This document shows positions 53,536 to 62,349 of a DNA stretch of 64,000 nucleotides, in pieces. This stretch comes from Streptomyces lacrimifluminis (GTDB lineage: Bacteria; Actinomycetota; Actinomycetes; Streptomycetales; Streptomycetaceae). The stretch is from NCBI RefSeq assembly GCF_014646095.1, contig NZ_BMMU01000013.1:62001-126000 (forward strand), given 5' to 3'. The notes below the pieces were generated by a model. The model worked only from the letters and a program-made list of their open reading frames with translations. It did not search any database and was not told the DNA's origin. Positions within the stretch are counted from its first letter, which is position 1. Every line of letters begins with the position of its first letter. The position numbers were made by a program, and so were the translations under genes.

Positions 53536-54930
53536 TCAGGCCTCGGGCTTCTCCTCGGCGGACTCGGCCTCGGCGGCCGGGGTCTCCTCGGAGGTGGCCT
53601 CCGTGGTCTCGTCCTCTTCCTCGTCGTCGAGGTCGATGATCTCGCCGTTGGTGTCCTTGACCGTGGCGGCCTCGACGACGACCGCGAGGGCCTTGCCGCG
53701 GGCGACCTCGCCGACCAGCATCGGGACCTGGCCACCCTCGACGACCGCCTGGGCGAACTGGTCGGGGGACATGCCGGAGGAGGCGGCGCGCCGCATGAGG
53801 TGCTCGGTGAGCTCCTCCTGGTTGACGTTCAGCTTCTCCTTGTTGACCAGCTCGTCGAGGACGAACTGGGTCTTGATGCCCTTGACCGCGGCTTCCCTGG
53901 TCTCGGTGTCGAACTCCTCGACCGTCTTGCCCTGGATCTCGAGGTACTTCTCGAGGTCGAGGCCCATCTGGCCGAGCTGGTGGTGCTCCAGGTTGTGCTT
54001 GCGGGTGTTGATCTCGTCCTCGAGGAGCTTCTCGGGGACGGGCACCTCGACGAGCTCAAGCAGCTTCTCCAGGACGCGCTCCTGGGCCTGCGTGGCCTGG
54101 TCGTACTGCTTCATGTTCTCGAGGCGCTTGCGGCTGTCCGCGCGCAGCTCCTCCAGGGTGTCGAACTCGGAGGCGAGCTGGGCGAACTCGTCGTCCAGGG
54201 CCGGGAGTTCGCGGGCGGCGACCTGGGTGACCTTGACGGTGACCTCGGCCTCCTTGCCGGCCGCAGAGCCACCCTTGAGCTCGGAGGTGAAGGTGGCCTC
54301 GCCACCGGCCTCCACGCCCGTCACAGCGGCGTCGACGCCTTCCAGCAGCTCGCCGGAGCCGATGGTGTAGGAGACGCCGCTCGCGACGCCGTCCTCCAGC
54401 ACCTCGCCGTCGACCTTGGCCTCCAGGTCCAGCGTCACGACATCGCCGTCCTCGGCGGCACGCTCGACCGGGGAGGTGGCGGCGAAGCGCTCACGGAGCT
54501 GCTCGACCGACTTGTCGATGTCCTCTTCGGTGACCTCGATCGCGTCGACCTCGACCTCGATGCCGGAGTAGTCCGGGATCTCGATGGTCGGGCGGACGTC
54601 GACCTCGGCGGTGAAGTTCAGCGTCTCGCCGTCCTTCAGCTCCGTGATGTCGACCTCGGGCTGGCCCAGGACGTTGAGCTCGGCCTCGTTGACCGCCTCG
54701 GTGTAGAACTTCGGGAGCGCGTCGTTGACCGCCTCCTCCAGAACCGCACCGCGGCCGAACCGCTGGTCGATGATGCGGGCCGGGATCTTGCCCTTCCGGA
54801 AGCCCTTCACCGTGACCTGCTGGTTGATCTTCTTGTACGCCGCGTCGAGGCTGTCCTTGAGCTCCTCGAAGGGCACCTCGATGCTGAGCCGAACCCGGGT
54901 CGGGTTCAGGGTCTCCACGGCGCTCTTCAC
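53536..54930 (-). CDS. tig: Trigger factor
   Basis: A 464-residue ribosome-bound chaperone with prolyl isomerase activity. The N-terminal ribosome-binding signature is GFRKGKIP near residue 44-51; the FKBP-like domain covers about 150-250 (DGDVVTLDLEAKVDG... GELLEGVDAAVTG), and the helical C-terminal arms follow. The last 40 residues are acidic Ala/Glu repeats. The start is GTG 54930 with AAGGAG upstream. It is the first gene of a tig-clpP1-clpP2-clpX neighbourhood but is separated from clpP1 by a terminator. Confidence 0.97.
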   Translation of the reverse strand: MKSAVETLNPTRVRLSIEVPFEELKDSLDAAYKKINQQVTVKGFRKGKIPARIIDQRFGRGAVLEEAVNDALPKFYTEAVNEAELNVLGQPEVDITELKDGETLNFTAEVDVRPTIEIPDYSGIEVEVDAIEVTEEDIDKSVEQLRERFAATSPVERAAEDGDVVTLDLEAKVDGEVLEDGVASGVSYTIGSGELLEGVDAAVTGVEAGGEATFTSELKGGSAAGKEAEVTVKVTQVAARELPALDDEFAQLASEFDTLEELRADSRKRLENMKQYDQATQAQERVLEKLLELVEVPVPEKLLEDEINTRKHNLEHHQLGQMGLDLEKYLEIQGKTVEEFDTETREAAVKGIKTQFVLDELVNKEKLNVNQEELTEHLMRRAASSGMSPDQFAQAVVEGGQVPMLVGEVARGKALAVVVEAATVKDTNGEIIDLDDEEEDETTEATSEETPAAEAESAEEKPEA

Positions 54931-55148
54931 GGTTCGGTCTCCTTGGGGGCTGACTTCTTGGGGTTCTGCTGAGGGGGTTCTGCTGATTGTCCTGTTGCCG
55001 GACGCGGCGGAGCCTCAGCGGATTCGCGGCCCTTGAGGGACGTAAACAACGCAGACACACGGGCGCGCAGTTTGCATACTAGCCGCAGGCGGTACACGCC
55101 CCAAAAGGTGATCTTGAAGATGATCCTGCCGATGGTCCGGCACGATGG

Positions 55149-55222
55149 TCGGGGTGGCGGGATTTGAACCCACGGCCTTCCGCTCCCAAAGCGGACGCGC
55201 TACCAAGCTGCGCCACACCCCG
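55149..55222 (-). tRNA. tRNA-Pro(TGG)
   Basis: 74 nt with acceptor CGGGGTG/CACCCCG, anticodon stem TCCGC/GCGGA and loop TTTGGGA giving anticodon TGG, and T-arm GTGGGTTCAAATCCCGC. No CCA is encoded. Confidence 0.95.
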
Positions 55223-55364
55223 TCTGGTGCGACACGTAGGGTACATGCCCGCAGGCTACGCCGTTGCCGCATTTCAGGAGTGGAAAACGGGGTGTGCATC
55301 GAGGGGCCCCGAACCGCTACGATGCTTTCTGTGCCGCGGTCGCGTTGACCTGCGGCGCATGCGT

Positions 55365-55435
55365 GCGGGCGTAGCTCAATGGTAGAGCACTAGTCTTCCA
55401 AACTAGCTACGCGGGTTCGATTCCCGTCGCCCGCT
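55365..55435 (+). tRNA. tRNA-Gly(TCC)
   Basis: 71 nt with acceptor GCGGGCG/CGCCCGC, anticodon stem CTAGT/ACTAG and loop CTTCCAA giving anticodon TCC, T-arm CGGGTTCGATTCCCG. It is divergent from tRNA-Pro. Confidence 0.95.
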
Positions 55436-55446
55436 CTCTCTTGCCG

Positions 55447-55474
55447 CCGGCCCGGTTCCTCGGAACCGGGCCGG
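55447..55474 (+). terminator. Terminator after tRNA-Gly
   Basis: A 13-bp stem CCGGCCCGGTTCC/GGAACCGGGCCGG lies 11 bp beyond the tRNA. It also faces the end of the convergent small membrane-protein gene. Confidence 0.75.
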
Positions 55475-55518
55475 TCGCGTTTCTCCACGGCGGCGGACCC
55501 TGTGGGCTGCCACCGCGG

Positions 55519-55722
55519 TCAGAACTGGATCTCGTTGATCGTGTCGGCTATCGAGTTCAGGAAGCGTTGGATGTCGTCCGCCATGCCGGTCGAGGCGAGG
55601 AAGAAGCCGAAGAGGATGGCGACGACCGCCGGGCCCGCCTTGATCGAGCCTCCACGAATCAGCACCACCAGGATGATTCCCAACATCAGCACCACTGACA
55701 ACGAAATGGCCACACTGATCAC
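55519..55722 (-). CDS. 67-residue membrane protein
   Basis: Two hydrophobic helices (MISVAISLSVVLMLGIILVV and AGPAVVAILFGFFLAST) are separated by a short RGGSIK loop, and the C-terminal half (MADDIQRFLNSIADTINEIQF) is amphipathic. The start is GTG 55722, or a GTG four codons later. No function is recognised. The clean two-helix pattern and codon usage support a real gene; it lies convergent to tRNA-Gly. Confidence 0.65.
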   Translation of the reverse strand: MISVAISLSVVLMLGIILVVLIRGGSIKAGPAVVAILFGFFLASTGMADDIQRFLNSIADTINEIQF

Positions 55723-55917
55723 ACCCTATGGTCGGTTCGCTCTACCGGCCCAGGGATGCTTTCCCTCGCACCCCCGCCAGATCCATCGTGCCACCAACGA
55801 GGCCGCCGTATGCGGCCGGTGACGCATCATCGGCCCCATGGGACCGATTTTTCCGCACAGACAAACCAAGAGCACGGAATATGTTCCTTGTAGGCACTTA
55901 GACCGACATTTGCGACT

Positions 55918-56373
55918 CTAAAGGCCAAGCAGTGCACGCATTTTGGCGTACTTCTCGGTCAGGCGGGCGCGGGTCGGGGCGTCCAGCGCCGCCAGGCGGG
56001 CCGGGTCCGCGTTGTGCGCCAGGTCCGCCTCCTTGACCAGGAGCGCGCCCGGGGTGTCGAGGATGCGCCGGGCGTACGCCTCGGGGGCCTCCCCCGCGCG
56101 CTTGGTGACGGCCAGCACGATGTCCTTCGTACGGCGGGACAACGCGGCTTCCCGCAACTGGCGTTCGGACAGCGCGTCGTCCTCCACGGCGTCGTGCAGC
56201 CAGGCCGCCGCGATCTGCTCGTCGTCGCCTCCACGCGCGCGTACGCCCTCCGCGACGGCCTGGAGGTGCTCCGTGTAGGGGCGGCCCGCCTTGTCCGTCT
56301 GCGAGGCGTGTGCGGCTCGGGCCGTGGCCTCCACTTCGGCCAGGGTCAAGGGTGTTGAAGGGTTCTCGGTCAT
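55918..56373 (-). CDS. HD-domain phosphohydrolase (MESH1/SpoT-hydrolase-like)
   Basis: A 151-residue single-domain protein with the HD ligands in order: His in PYTEHLQAV, His-Asp in AAWLHDAVEDD, and Asp in VKEADLAHNAD. This resembles the hydrolase domain of RelA/SpoT and small Mesh1-type (p)ppGpp hydrolases. There is no synthetase or ACT/TGS domain. Whether the substrate is (p)ppGpp or another nucleotide cannot be settled by sequence alone. It begins at ATG 56373 with CACACT 6 nt upstream and no good ribosome site. Confidence 0.85.
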   Translation of the reverse strand: MTENPSTPLTLAEVEATARAAHASQTDKAGRPYTEHLQAVAEGVRARGGDDEQIAAAWLHDAVEDDALSERQLREAALSRRTKDIVLAVTKRAGEAPEAYARRILDTPGALLVKEADLAHNADPARLAALDAPTRARLTEKYAKMRALLGL

Positions 56374-56505
56374 CCGGTCAGTGTGGGGGCCGGTCGGGCC
56401 GGGGGCTTCGAGGGACGTTTCGGTAAAGCAGGTATTGACGGTTTCTTGATGTTCTCTTGACTTCGAAGGCGAGGTCCACCCGTCCTATCGGCGGGCCGGC
56501 GCAGG

Positions 56506-57684
56506 TCAGATCGTTGCCTGGGCCGTGGGGCCCTCTCGGCAGATCAGGAGGAGGGCCCTGTCGTCGTTGACGTCCTTGGCGACCGCCTCGATGAGGTGCC
56601 AGGCCGCGCCGTGGAAGCCGCCGGCCACATAGCGGTCGGCCTCGCCGGTCAGCCGGTCGATGCCCTCGACGATGTCCCGTTCCGACGTTTCGACCAGGCC
56701 GTCCGTGAACAGCATCAGGACGTCCCCGGGGCGCAGTGATCCCTTCACGGGGTCGAACTGGGCACCGTCGTACACGCCCAACAGCGGTCCCTCCGCTGCC
56801 TTTTCCTCCCAGCGGCCCGTGCCCGCGCTGAGCTGGAGGCCCGGTGGATGGCCGGCCGAGAAGAGTTCGTAGTCGCCCGAGTCGAGGTCCAGGACGAGGT
56901 GGATCGAGGTCGCGAAGCCCTCGTCCCAGTCCTGGCGGAGGAGGTAGCCGTTCGCCGCCGGGAGGAAGGCATGGGGTGGCAACGAGCCCAGGAGGCCGCC
57001 GAAGGCGCCCGAGAGGAGCAGGGCACGCGAACCCGCGTCCATGCCCTTGCCCGAGACGTCCGTCAGGACGACCTCCATGGTGCGGCCCCCGTTCGTACGG
57101 GCCGCCACCACGAAGTCGCCCGAGAACGACTGGCCGCCCGCCGGGCGCAGCGCCATCTCCCGGTGCCAGCCCTGGGGCAGCTGCGGCAACTTGCTCTGGA
57201 CACGGATGCGTTCACGCAGGTCGAACAGCATCGTGCCGCCGCGTCGCCAGGGGACGCCCACTCTGCTGCGGAACTGTGCGATCAGCAGACCGAAGAATCC
57301 GCAGGCAGCCACGACGAGGACCACTCCGGGGGTGACCCGCGAGGGGCCTTCCGTGTACGGGCCCAGTTTCACCGACTCCACGATCAGTGCCGTCGCCGCC
57401 GCCGCGTACAGGCCCAACAGGCTGGCCGGGCGCAGGAGGAGGCCGCCGGCGACGATCGGAAGGACCAGCAGGGCCGGCGAGCACCACACCGAGTTGGCGA
57501 GGGTCATGGCCGCGATGATCGGGATGGTGATGAACAGACCCGCGAGCGCGATCCAGTCCGAACCGTCGCCCCGGAAGTAGTCGACGGCGGATCTGCGCAG
57601 GCCGGTGCGGACCCGGTGAGCCTGCTTCTTCAACCGGGCCGTGAACGTCTCGGCTGCCGCGCGCCGCTCTCGTCCTGCTGCCAT
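56506..57684 (-). CDS. Membrane PP2C-family (SpoIIE-type) phosphatase
   Basis: A 392-residue protein with four or five helices in the first 140 residues (WIALAGLFITIPIIAAMTL, SPALLVLPIVAGGLLL, LGLYAAAATALIV, PGVVLVVAACGFFGLLI) and a C-terminal SpoIIE/RsbU phosphatase domain. Metal-binding aspartates are visible in SFSGDFVVA, VVLTDVSGKGMDAG and VLMLFTDGLVE. These phosphatases dephosphorylate anti-anti-sigma factors, which links the protein to stress or sigma-factor control. There is no accompanying kinase or antagonist gene next door. Start ATG 57684. Confidence 0.9.
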   Translation of the reverse strand: MAAGRERRAAAETFTARLKKQAHRVRTGLRRSAVDYFRGDGSDWIALAGLFITIPIIAAMTLANSVWCSPALLVLPIVAGGLLLRPASLLGLYAAAATALIVESVKLGPYTEGPSRVTPGVVLVVAACGFFGLLIAQFRSRVGVPWRRGGTMLFDLRERIRVQSKLPQLPQGWHREMALRPAGGQSFSGDFVVAARTNGGRTMEVVLTDVSGKGMDAGSRALLLSGAFGGLLGSLPPHAFLPAANGYLLRQDWDEGFATSIHLVLDLDSGDYELFSAGHPPGLQLSAGTGRWEEKAAEGPLLGVYDGAQFDPVKGSLRPGDVLMLFTDGLVETSERDIVEGIDRLTGEADRYVAGGFHGAAWHLIEAVAKDVNDDRALLLICREGPTAQATI

Positions 57685-57846
57685 TAGTTCGGGACCCTAT
57701 CCATCGGACCAGCTGCTTGGCACGGGAGGTCCCACTTGTCCCCCGTCCGAGCTTCAAATTCACAGTGAAACCCACCGCGAGCCGGTCCGAGGCCCCGAGG
57801 GGAAAATTCCCTCGCTCGTCCCGCATTGCCCTGGTAGTCATGGTCC

Positions 57847-59097
57847 ATGACGACCTCCAGAGGCTCCGGCACGACCGACCTGCGGGTGCTTCGGCCCGAT
57901 GACTGGGATCAGTGGTACGACAACCTGCTCCGCGCCTTCGGCGGGATGCCGGAGTCCGCCGAGGAGCGGGAGTTGTGGAGATCACTCACCGAGTACGACC
58001 GTTTCGTGGGCGCCTGGGACGGTGACGCGTGTGTGGGCAGTGCGGGTGCCTTCACGTTCCGGGTAACGGTACCGGGTGGCGCCTCCGTGCAGGCGGCGGG
58101 CGTCACGATGGTGGGCGTGGCCGGCACGCACCGTAGGCGCGGGGTGCTCACGTCGATGATGCGGCGGCAGTTGGACGACGTACGGAGCTGGGGCGAGCCG
58201 TTGGCCGTGCTCACGGCGTCCGAGCCGGCCATCTACGGGCGGTTCGGGTACGGACTCGGCACCCACTCGCTGACCCTCGACATCGACACCACGCGGGTAC
58301 GGCTGGCGGTGCCGGACGGCGCCGATGACGTACGGCTGCGGTATGCCGTACCGGCCGAGGCCCTTGACGTCTGCGAGGCGGTGTACGCGCGGCGGGTGCC
58401 GGAGCGGCCCGGGATGCTGGCGCGGATGCCCGGTTGGGCGCCGGCCATGGTGCTCGACCCCGAGGGCGAGCGGGACGGGGCGTCGCCGTTGCAGTGCGTT
58501 GTCGCCGAGCGGGGCACGGAGGTTGTGGGGTTCGCCCGGTTCCGGGTCAAGCCCGACTGGGATGTCACCGGGTCCAACAGTTCGGTCGTCGTCGAGGACG
58601 TGGAGGCACTCGACGCCGCTTCGCAGGGGGCGTTGTGGCGGTTCCTGTTCGACATCGACCTGACGTCGAGGATCGTCGCGCGCGGGCGGCCGATCGAGGA
58701 GCCGTGGCATCACATGGTGTCGGACATCCGGCGGTGCGGGCTGCGTCGGCGGGACGGGCTGTACGTACGGCTGGTCGACGTGGGGGCCGCGCTGGAGGCG
58801 CGGACGTATCAGACGCCGGTGGATGTCGTGTTCGACGTCGAGGACGCGTTCTGTCCGTGGAACTCCGGGCGGTGGCGGCTGACGGGCGACACCAAGGGGG
58901 CCGTGTGCCGGCGTACGGGGGACGCGGCTGATCTCGCGCTGTCCGTACGGGAGTTGGGAGCTGCCTATCTGGGCGGCGTGCCGTTGGCCGGGCTGGGGGC
59001 CGCCGGGCGGGTGCGGGAGATTCGGCAGGGGGCGCTGGCCGAGGCTTCGGTGGCGTTCGGGTCGGTGGTGGCGCCCTGGTTGTCCCACGGGTTCTGA
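57847..59097 (+). CDS. Eis-like GNAT N-acetyltransferase
   Basis: A 416-residue protein. The N-terminal GNAT domain (VGVAGTHRRRGVLTSMMRRQ has the acetyl-CoA-binding RRRG loop) is followed by a second GNAT-like domain and an SCP2-like C-terminal domain (residues about 310-410, LALSVRELGAAYLGG), the layout of the Eis family. Eis proteins acetylate aminoglycosides or proteins at lysine or amine groups. The substrate here is unknown. The start is ATG 57847, divergent from the PP2C gene with about 160 bp between them. Confidence 0.87.
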   Translation: MTTSRGSGTTDLRVLRPDDWDQWYDNLLRAFGGMPESAEERELWRSLTEYDRFVGAWDGDACVGSAGAFTFRVTVPGGASVQAAGVTMVGVAGTHRRRGVLTSMMRRQLDDVRSWGEPLAVLTASEPAIYGRFGYGLGTHSLTLDIDTTRVRLAVPDGADDVRLRYAVPAEALDVCEAVYARRVPERPGMLARMPGWAPAMVLDPEGERDGASPLQCVVAERGTEVVGFARFRVKPDWDVTGSNSSVVVEDVEALDAASQGALWRFLFDIDLTSRIVARGRPIEEPWHHMVSDIRRCGLRRRDGLYVRLVDVGAALEARTYQTPVDVVFDVEDAFCPWNSGRWRLTGDTKGAVCRRTGDAADLALSVRELGAAYLGGVPLAGLGAAGRVREIRQGALAEASVAFGSVVAPWLSHGF

Positions 59098-59128
59098 GAT
59101 CCCGGGCCCGGGGGCCTGGTTGTGCTTT

Positions 59129-59938
59129 TCAGCCGCGCTGGCAGGTGGGGCACCAGAAGAGGTTGCGGGCGGCGAGGTCGGCGGTGCGGATCTCACCGCC
59201 ACAGAGGTGGCAGGGCAGGTTGGCCCTGCGGTAGACGTAGACCTCGCCGCCGTGGTCGTCGACGCGCGGCGGACGGCCCATCGCCTCCGGGGTGTGTTCC
59301 GGGCGGACGGTGTCGATGCGGTTGTTGCGTACGCCCTCGCGCATGAGGGCGACCAGGTCGCTCCAGAGCGCGTCCCACTCGGTGGGCGTGATGTCCCTGC
59401 CGGGGCGGTACGGGTCGATGCCGTGCCGGAAGAGGACCTCGGCGCGGTAGACGTTGCCCACGCCCGCGATGATCTTCTGGTCCATGAGGAGGGCGGCGAC
59501 GGTCGTACGGCTGCGGCTGATGCGGGCGTATGCGGCCTGGTGGTCGGCGTCCGCACGGAGGGGGTCGGGGCCCAGGCGGTCGTGTATCGCCCGCTTCTCG
59601 GTGTCCGTGATGAGGGCGCAGGTGGTGGGGCCCCGGAGGTCCACGTACGAGGTGCTGTTCGCGAGCCGGAGGCGGACCGTGTCCGTGGGGGGCGGGGCGG
59701 GGGCGTCGCCGAAGGTGACCTTGCCGAAGAGTCCCAGATGGATGTGGACCCAGTCGGCTTCACGGAAGCGGAGGAAGAGGTGTTTGCCGTGGGCGTCGGT
59801 GCGGGTGAGTTCCGCGTGGTCGAGGAGGGCGGCGGCGTCGGAGAACTTGCCCTGGGGGCTGGTTACTTGGGGTTCGGTGCGGAGGAACGCGGCGCTGTAG
59901 TCCTGGGACAGGCGGTGGATCGTGTGCCCTTCCGGCAC
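59129..59938 (-). CDS. Fpg/Nei-family DNA glycosylase
   Basis: A 269-residue base-excision repair enzyme. The catalytic Pro2 and Glu3 begin the chain (PEGHTIHRL), a helix-two-turn-helix segment contains QKIIAGVGNVYRAEVLFRHGI, and the C-terminal zinc finger has CHLCGG and FWCPTCQRG. The GTG start at 59938 has AAGGAG upstream, and initiator removal is needed to expose Pro2. It resembles Nei2-type endonuclease VIII; the damaged base it prefers is unclear. It is followed by the Eis-like gene convergently. Confidence 0.92.
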   Translation of the reverse strand: MPEGHTIHRLSQDYSAAFLRTEPQVTSPQGKFSDAAALLDHAELTRTDAHGKHLFLRFREADWVHIHLGLFGKVTFGDAPAPPPTDTVRLRLANSTSYVDLRGPTTCALITDTEKRAIHDRLGPDPLRADADHQAAYARISRSRTTVAALLMDQKIIAGVGNVYRAEVLFRHGIDPYRPGRDITPTEWDALWSDLVALMREGVRNNRIDTVRPEHTPEAMGRPPRVDDHGGEVYVYRRANLPCHLCGGEIRTADLAARNLFWCPTCQRG

Positions 59939-59989
59939 GGGTGCTCCTTCTTTGTCCGCGGGTGGGTGGGGGTTGCCGTGGGTCAGTTC

Positions 59990-60089
59990 TCGCCCCCGCC
60001 GCCCCTACCCATTCCCGTCCCCTGGGGGCTGCGCCCCCAGACCCCCTACGGCCCTGAACGGGCCTTGTCCTCAAACGCCGGACAGGCTG
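59990..60089. repeat. Dispersed intergenic repeat, copy 2 (inverted relative to copy 1)
   Basis: Read on the minus strand it starts CAGCCTGTCCGGCGTTTGAGGAC, matching 22385-22491 to the end GGGGGCGA with the same two hairpins. It begins 7 bp after the rpiB stop. Differences are point changes plus small length differences near the hairpin loops. Confidence 0.85.
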
Positions 60090-60096
60090 AACTGCA

Positions 60097-60585
60097 CTAC
60101 CGCTGCTGAGGGTGGTGCGGGGGGATCGCCGGGAGATCGCCCGTCGTCTCGTACGCCGTCAGCATGTCGATGCGGCGGATGTGGCGGACGTCCTCCGAGA
60201 ACGGTGTCGCCAGGAACGTCTCCACGAACTTCGTCGCCTCGTCCTGCGTGTGCATGCGGGCGCCCACCGCGACCACGTTGGCGTTGTTGTGCTGGCGGCC
60301 CAGCGACGCGGTCTCCTCGCTCCAGGCCAGCGCCGCGCGCACGCCCTTCACCTTGTTCGCCGCGATCTGCTCGCCGTTGCCGGAGCCGCCGATGACGATG
60401 CCGAGGGCGTCGGGGTCGGCCGCCGTGCGCTCCGCGGCGCGGAGGCAGAAGGGCGGGTAGTCGTCGAGGGCGTCGTAGATGTGGGGGCCGCAGTCCACGG
60501 GGTCGTGGCCGGCCTCCTTGAGCCATTCGACGAGGTGGTTCTTGAGTTCGAAGCCCGCATGGTCCGAGCCGAGGTACACGCGCAT
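60097..60585 (-). CDS. rpiB: Ribose-5-phosphate isomerase B
   Basis: A 162-residue enzyme that interconverts ribose 5-phosphate and ribulose 5-phosphate in the pentose-phosphate pathway. The N-terminus MRVYLGSDHAGFELKN, GIVIGGSGNGEQIAANKVKGVRAAL (part) and HNNANVVAVGAR are typical of the RpiB/LacAB family. The start is ATG 60585. It lies divergent to the permease, and its end abuts a dispersed repeat. Confidence 0.95.
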   Translation of the reverse strand: MRVYLGSDHAGFELKNHLVEWLKEAGHDPVDCGPHIYDALDDYPPFCLRAAERTAADPDALGIVIGGSGNGEQIAANKVKGVRAALAWSEETASLGRQHNNANVVAVGARMHTQDEATKFVETFLATPFSEDVRHIRRIDMLTAYETTGDLPAIPPHHPQQR

Positions 60586-60659
60586 GGTCAGAGTGTGACA
60601 TGTCTGTTTCGGGGAAGCAGCGCCGGGGGCTGATCACGAAAAGCCGTGGCAACACTACG

Positions 60660-60680
60660 AAACCTCAAGAAAACCTCAAG
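60660..60680. promoter_or_regulatory. Direct repeat of 10 bp in the rpiB-permease divergent gap
   Basis: AAACCTCAAG occurs at 60660-60669 and 60671-60680, exactly 11 bp apart, so both copies face the same side of the helix. This suits an OmpR-type regulator or GlnR-like protein. The 212-bp gap also has several TTCA motifs near 60693-60727. Confidence 0.4.
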
Positions 60681-60797
60681 TAACGATCTGGATTCAAAGG
60701 TTCACGAATTCATTTACCTCCGATTCACTGGACCAACTGTTTACGCCGTCCCCACCGGCGCGCTTACCCCGTTCACCCGGCGCAAAGGAATTCCCCC

Positions 60798-62252
60798 ATG
60801 ACCTCGCAGCCGACCTCCGGTCTTCAGGCCGGGCTCAAGAACCGGCATCTGTCGATGATCGCCATCGGCGGTGTCATCGGGGCCGGGCTCTTCGTCGGAT
60901 CCAGCTCCGGTATCCGCACCGCCGGGCCGGGCATCCTTCTCTCGTACGCGCTCGTCGGCACGCTCGTCGTGCTGGTGATGCGGATGCTCGGCGAGATGTC
61001 CGCCGCCAATCCGACCTCCGGTTCGTTCTCCGCGCACGCCGACCGGGCGCTCGGGCGCTGGGCCGGGTTCTCCATCGGCTGGCTGTACTGGTTCTTCTGG
61101 GTCGTCGTGCTCGCCGTGGAGGCGACCGCCGGCGCCACCATTCTCGAAGGGTGGATTCCCGCCGTACCGCAGTGGGCCTGGGCGCTCATCGTGATGATGG
61201 TGCTGACCGCCACCAACCTCGTCTCGGTCGGTTCCTACGGCGAGTTCGAGTTCTGGTTCGCCGGTATCAAGGTCGTCGCCATCAGCGCCTTCGTCATCAT
61301 CGGCGCGCTCGCCGTGTTCGGCATACTGCCCGGGGTCGACAGCGACAAGGCCGGCCTCTCCAACCTCACCGACCACGGCGGCTTCCTGCCCAACGGGCCC
61401 GGCGCCATTCTCACCGGCGTCCTGCTCGTCGTCTTCTCCTTCATGGGGAGCGAGATCGCCACGCTGGCCGCCGGGGAGTCCGAGGACCCGCAGCGGGCCG
61501 TCACCAAGTCCACCAACAGCATCATCTGGCGTGTCGCCGTGTTCTATCTCGGGTCGATCTTCGTCGTCGTCGCCCTGCTGCCGTGGAACGATCCCTCGAT
61601 CAAGGAGAAGGGCTCGTACGTCGCCGCCCTCGACTCCCTCGGTATCGCGCACGCCGGCCAGATCATGAACTTCATCGTGCTCACCTCGGTGCTCTCGTGC
61701 CTCAACTCAGGGCTCTACACGGCCTCCCGCATGGCCTTCTCCCTCGGGCAGCGCGGTGACGCGCCCAAGGCGTTCGCGCGGACGACGTCCCGCGGTGTGC
61801 CACTCGCGGCGATCATCGCCTCGGTCGTCTTCGGCTTCGTCGCCGTCTTCTTCAACTACAAGTTCCCCGACTCGGTCTTCCTCTTCCTCGTCAACTCCTC
61901 CGGTGCCGTCGCCCTGTTCGTCTGGCTGGTCATCTGCTTCTCGCAGCTGCGCATGCGGAAGATCATCGAGCGCGAGTCCCCGGAGAAGCTCGTCGTACGG
62001 ATGTGGCTGTACCCGTATCTGACCTGGGCGACCGCCGCTCTCATCGTGTTCGTCCTCGGCTACATGCTCACCGACACCGAGCACGACGGGCGCGAGACCG
62101 TGCTGCTGTCGCTGCTGGTCGCGGCCGTGGTGCTCGCGATCGCCGTCGTCCGGCAGAGGACCGGGCGCGGATCGGCGGCCGTCGGCGACGGCCGGGGCAC
62201 GGACGCCGTCGATGACGGCGACGACGTGAACGACGTCGTCAAGGTCGGCTGA
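60798..62252 (+). CDS. Amino-acid permease (APC superfamily)
   Basis: A 484-residue transporter with about twelve helices. The first consensus IAIGGVIGAGLFVGSSSGIRTAGPG is the APC substrate-binding helix (about residues 22-45, shown in part), and STNSIIWRVAVFYLGSI and LTSVLSCLNSGLYTASRMAF follow in order. The GabP/AroP subfamily is most similar in memory, so an amino acid such as GABA or proline is a likely substrate. A 35-residue Asp/Gly/Arg-rich tail ends the protein. ATG 60798 follows GGAATTCCCCC. Confidence 0.9.
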   Translation: MTSQPTSGLQAGLKNRHLSMIAIGGVIGAGLFVGSSSGIRTAGPGILLSYALVGTLVVLVMRMLGEMSAANPTSGSFSAHADRALGRWAGFSIGWLYWFFWVVVLAVEATAGATILEGWIPAVPQWAWALIVMMVLTATNLVSVGSYGEFEFWFAGIKVVAISAFVIIGALAVFGILPGVDSDKAGLSNLTDHGGFLPNGPGAILTGVLLVVFSFMGSEIATLAAGESEDPQRAVTKSTNSIIWRVAVFYLGSIFVVVALLPWNDPSIKEKGSYVAALDSLGIAHAGQIMNFIVLTSVLSCLNSGLYTASRMAFSLGQRGDAPKAFARTTSRGVPLAAIIASVVFGFVAVFFNYKFPDSVFLFLVNSSGAVALFVWLVICFSQLRMRKIIERESPEKLVVRMWLYPYLTWATAALIVFVLGYMLTDTEHDGRETVLLSLLVAAVVLAIAVVRQRTGRGSAAVGDGRGTDAVDDGDDVNDVVKVG

Positions 62253-62256
62253 CTCC

Positions 62257-62321
62257 GTAGGTTCGATACGCGGACTCGATACGCAGGTTCGATACGCAGG
62301 TTCGATACGCAGGTTGCACAC
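62257..62321. repeat. Five-copy 13-bp tandem repeat
   Basis: Units GTAGGTTCGATAC, GCGGACTCGATAC, GCAGGTTCGATAC, GCAGGTTCGATAC and GCAGGTTGCACAC follow each other without gaps. The two middle units are identical; the outer ones differ at one to four positions. They start 5 bp after the permease stop, and 28 bp remain before the kinase stop. Confidence 0.9.
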
Positions 62322-62349
62322 GTAGTGGCTTGCGTGGTCGGGGAGTTGT

